64,000 bases of DNA, from positions 5,270,001-5,334,000 of the forward strand of contig JAXRKN010000043.1 of NCBI GenBank assembly GCA_038502055.1. The letters run 5' to 3'. The stretch comes from Tanytarsus gracilentus. Lineage: Eukaryota > Arthropoda > Insecta > Diptera > Chironomidae. Position numbers and translations under genes: made by a program. Positions 62,195 to 64,000 of the stretch are shown here, piece by piece. A model generated the notes under the pieces. That model did not search any database. It saw only the letters and a program-made list of their open reading frames with translations, and was not told the DNA's origin. Within the stretch, counting starts at the first letter, position 1, and each line of letters opens with the position of its first letter.

Positions 62195-62777
62195 AAATAG
62201 AAAGAACCCTCGCTTACATTAATAATTCATGAGGTTGTGAACAAAAAATTAAAGAATAATTCAACTAACGCAAAATAAATGGCAAATTCTGTGAAAATCT
62301 TAATTAAGTTGAAATTTTTATTTTTTACACGCTTTCATGAAGGCATTGGATCGCATGGAAAAAGGTAAAAAGTATTTTGATTAATTTATTTTTGTCACAC
62401 GTGAATTTACATCTGATGAATTAATTAGAAAAGTCTTGGGAGAGATTTTAATGCATGAATATTAATTGACTTAAAGTGATGAAGTTATTTTAAATTAAAA
62501 ATTATAATTTTCATAAATAAATTTTACACCCTCAAAAAGCTCGCGAATAGTGAAACGATTGACACAATTCGAACCAGACCACCGAGCCATTCTCTACAAT
62601 TATCTGCAGCATGCTCTTGGAACCCATGGATTTGAGAATACCAAACGAAACTTTGACGAAATTGACAGACTAAGTGACATCGACAAGCGATACAATTATG
62701 GACTTCAAAACTATTACGATGGTCTCGATAAGCGTTTCGATGAAATCGACCGAATGGGAAGCTTTACAGACTTTTAA
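61716..62777 (+). CDS. orcokinin: orcokinin gene, A-type precursor (alternative splicing)
   Basis: The shared exon 61716-61872 joined through a predicted 22-base exon (62343-62364) to 62540-62777 keeps frame for 138 residues. The last exon encodes, between KR sites, NFDEIDRLSDID, YNYGLQNYYDGLD and a C-terminal FDEIDRMGSFTDF. NFDEIDR is the hallmark of orcokinin A. Splicing exon 1 straight to the last exon would hit a stop (reading frame CT CGC GAA TAG), so a bridging exon is needed. One species-specific feature is that the last peptide starts FDEID without the usual Asn. AATAAA lies at 63022. Alternative splicing to A and B forms is known for this gene in several insects; the exact exons here are my model. 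Confidence 0.8.
62274..62279 (+). other. polyadenylation signal, orcokinin B transcript
   Basis: AATAAA 80 bases past the B-form stop and 63 bases before the A micro-exon. Confidence 0.5.
62343..62364 (+). other. predicted 22-base micro-exon of orcokinin A
   Basis: Acceptor CTTTCATGAAG, then 22 bases (residues IGSHGK with split codons at each side), then donor GGTAAAAAG. Its length corrects the phase between the shared exon and the A-specific exon. Found by phase logic; no transcript seen. Confidence 0.5.
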
Positions 62778-63122
62778 CAACATAATCGCACGAAGAAAGA
62801 TAAAGAAAAGATTTATGGAAGATTTGGATGAAAAAAAGTCTGTAATTGCTGATTAAAAATACTCAAACCTTTCCGCTAATCTCGATGTGCTTTAATTTGA
62901 CCATAATTTTTTTTTTCCCGAGAGATTTATTGGAGAGAAAAAACCACAAAATTTCACTTTCGCCAAATTTGAATCATGATAAAAGTGTCGAAGAATAGAT
63001 AAATGTATTTTTCGATGACTAAATAAAAACGTTAAAGGATAAAAATTATTTTTCTTTATGTTTTTTTCAGGATGTTTAATTCTGACTAGTTTTTTAAATT
63101 TATCACAGCATTATTTTTAATC
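62778..63122. other. convergent 3' spacer, orcokinin and protease
   Basis: Contains AATAAA at 63022-63027 for the orcokinin A transcript. No gene seen. Confidence 0.6.
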
Positions 63123-63999
63123 TTAAACTTTTATGGCACTCTCTTGAATCCATTGAGCAAATTTCGACACTTTTGTGTAAATTCCAGGAAATCCTTTCCG
63201 TCCACAGCCAACACCATTTGAAACGATTCCGATGAGTGCACCAGACCTGATGTCAATTAAAGGCCTTAAGGAGATTTTTTAAAAGCAAATTTAAGTGAAA
63301 TAATTTTAGTTACAAACCCTCCGCTATCTGAAAAACAGCTGTCAACGCCGTTTTTACCACCCGCACAAATTTGCCGCTCACTTATTACGAAAGCTTTGTT
63401 GAAACTTGCATAACTCTCTTTACAATCTTTATTATCCCATACAGGAAGTTGGGCAAGTTGCAGGATATCCGGTTTTTCAGCGATTGCGACATTTTCATTG
63501 TTCATTCCGAAGCCGCTTACTAGACCCATTGAGGATATTTTTGATGATTCAGTTGAGAGACACAAAGCTTGAATATTTTCATCAAATTCTATTGACCTTT
63601 TGAGTTTGAGGATGGCTGTAAATATTTTTCAAGTTATTTCAAAGCACATATAAATTATTTCTTATACCGACCAATGTCGCTATCAGATTTAACCCCACAA
63701 TTATACTCAGGATGTTTGATAATCTCTTCAATGACCACTTCTTTAGGTCCATTTTCATTGAGTTCGTTTAAATTTTGAATATCTGACACTCTATTAACAC
63801 CAATGTACACCCTTACTTGAGTCGGCTTGATAACCTTATTCTGATTGTTGCAAACACAATGTGCGGCTAGTACTAGAACTTTTTCAGAAATTATCGAAGC
63901 ACCACAAAAAACATTTCCACCACTTCTCGTTACGGCCTGGAATTTAATCACGTTTTGAGTAATTTTTATCAAACTTTCTTGAAAGTTTCTTACAGCCAT
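63123..63999 (-). CDS. trypsin-like (S1) serine protease, 5' end cut by window
   Basis: Three minus-strand exons (63999-63672, 63615-63318, 63246-63123) join in frame to about 249 residues. The N-terminal signal and IVGG-type activation site are not seen and probably lie beyond the window edge. Catalytic residues are present: His57 in VLAAHCV, Asp102 in SDIAILKL (codon split by the intron), Ser195 in DSGG. Asp189 in VDSC and Gly216/Gly226 in SNGVGCG..FPGIY predict trypsin-like cleavage after Lys/Arg. Two oddities: position 193, normally Gly in the oxyanion hole (GDSGG), is Ser (CFSDSGG), and Trp215 is Asn. The protein ends AQWIQESAIKV, a normal C-terminal helix. It may be a digestive or haemolymph protease with altered activity. 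Confidence 0.85.
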
Positions 64000-64000
64000 G

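Overview
This window looks like nuclear DNA from an insect, most likely a dipteran and plausibly a nematoceran midge (inference). It is strongly AT-rich. Its genes have mostly short GT-AG introns of about 50-100 bases, and the recognisable genes are animal or arthropod ones: an orcokinin neuropeptide gene and a Twist with the insect-type N-terminal motif. I see no bacterial, phage, CRISPR or plasmid features. Coordinates for spliced genes span first to last coding exon; exon limits are given in the evidence fields.

Left part (1-9.5 kb): no intact gene. On the minus strand from about 6.5 to 3.0 kb there is a chain of coding-like fragments with some good splice sites but repeated frame breaks. 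It is best read as a decayed intron-containing gene of unknown family. A T-rich low-complexity stretch lies inside it.

Compact housekeeping block (9.5-20.7 kb): ZNF367-like zinc finger factor (+), DNA polymerase delta catalytic subunit (+), a C1orf131-type nucleolar protein (-), mitochondrial ribosomal protein mRpL46 (-), nucleoporin Nup107 (+, sharing a 115-base divergent promoter with mRpL46) and the PP4 catalytic subunit (+). ZNF367 and the polymerase both have E2F-type sites upstream, which fits S-phase control.

21.3-28.0 kb (-): one long gene for a probably secreted, Thr/Ser-rich mucin-like protein of about 1,650 residues. It carries seven copies of a short predicted helix separated by Thr-rich linkers, and an alternative stop-containing exon that would give a short form of about 460 residues. 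I do not recognise the family.

28.0-41.3 kb: a 13-kb stretch without a convincing gene, probably regulatory or intronic sequence for the flanking genes.

41.3-47.8 kb (+): a synaptopodin-2-like muscle Z-disc protein (CG1674-like), with two alternative N-terminal modules, proline-rich 11-residue repeats, a GC-AG intron and a phase-compatible cassette exon.

47.8-64 kb: a gene-poor stretch, then twist (-), an intronless Rpn5/PSMD12 proteasome subunit (+), FAIM (+), an orcokinin gene (+) that appears to encode orcokinin-A and orcokinin-B precursors by alternative last exons (with a predicted 22-base micro-exon), and, cut by the right edge, a trypsin-like serine protease (-) with Ser instead of Gly at the oxyanion-hole position 193.
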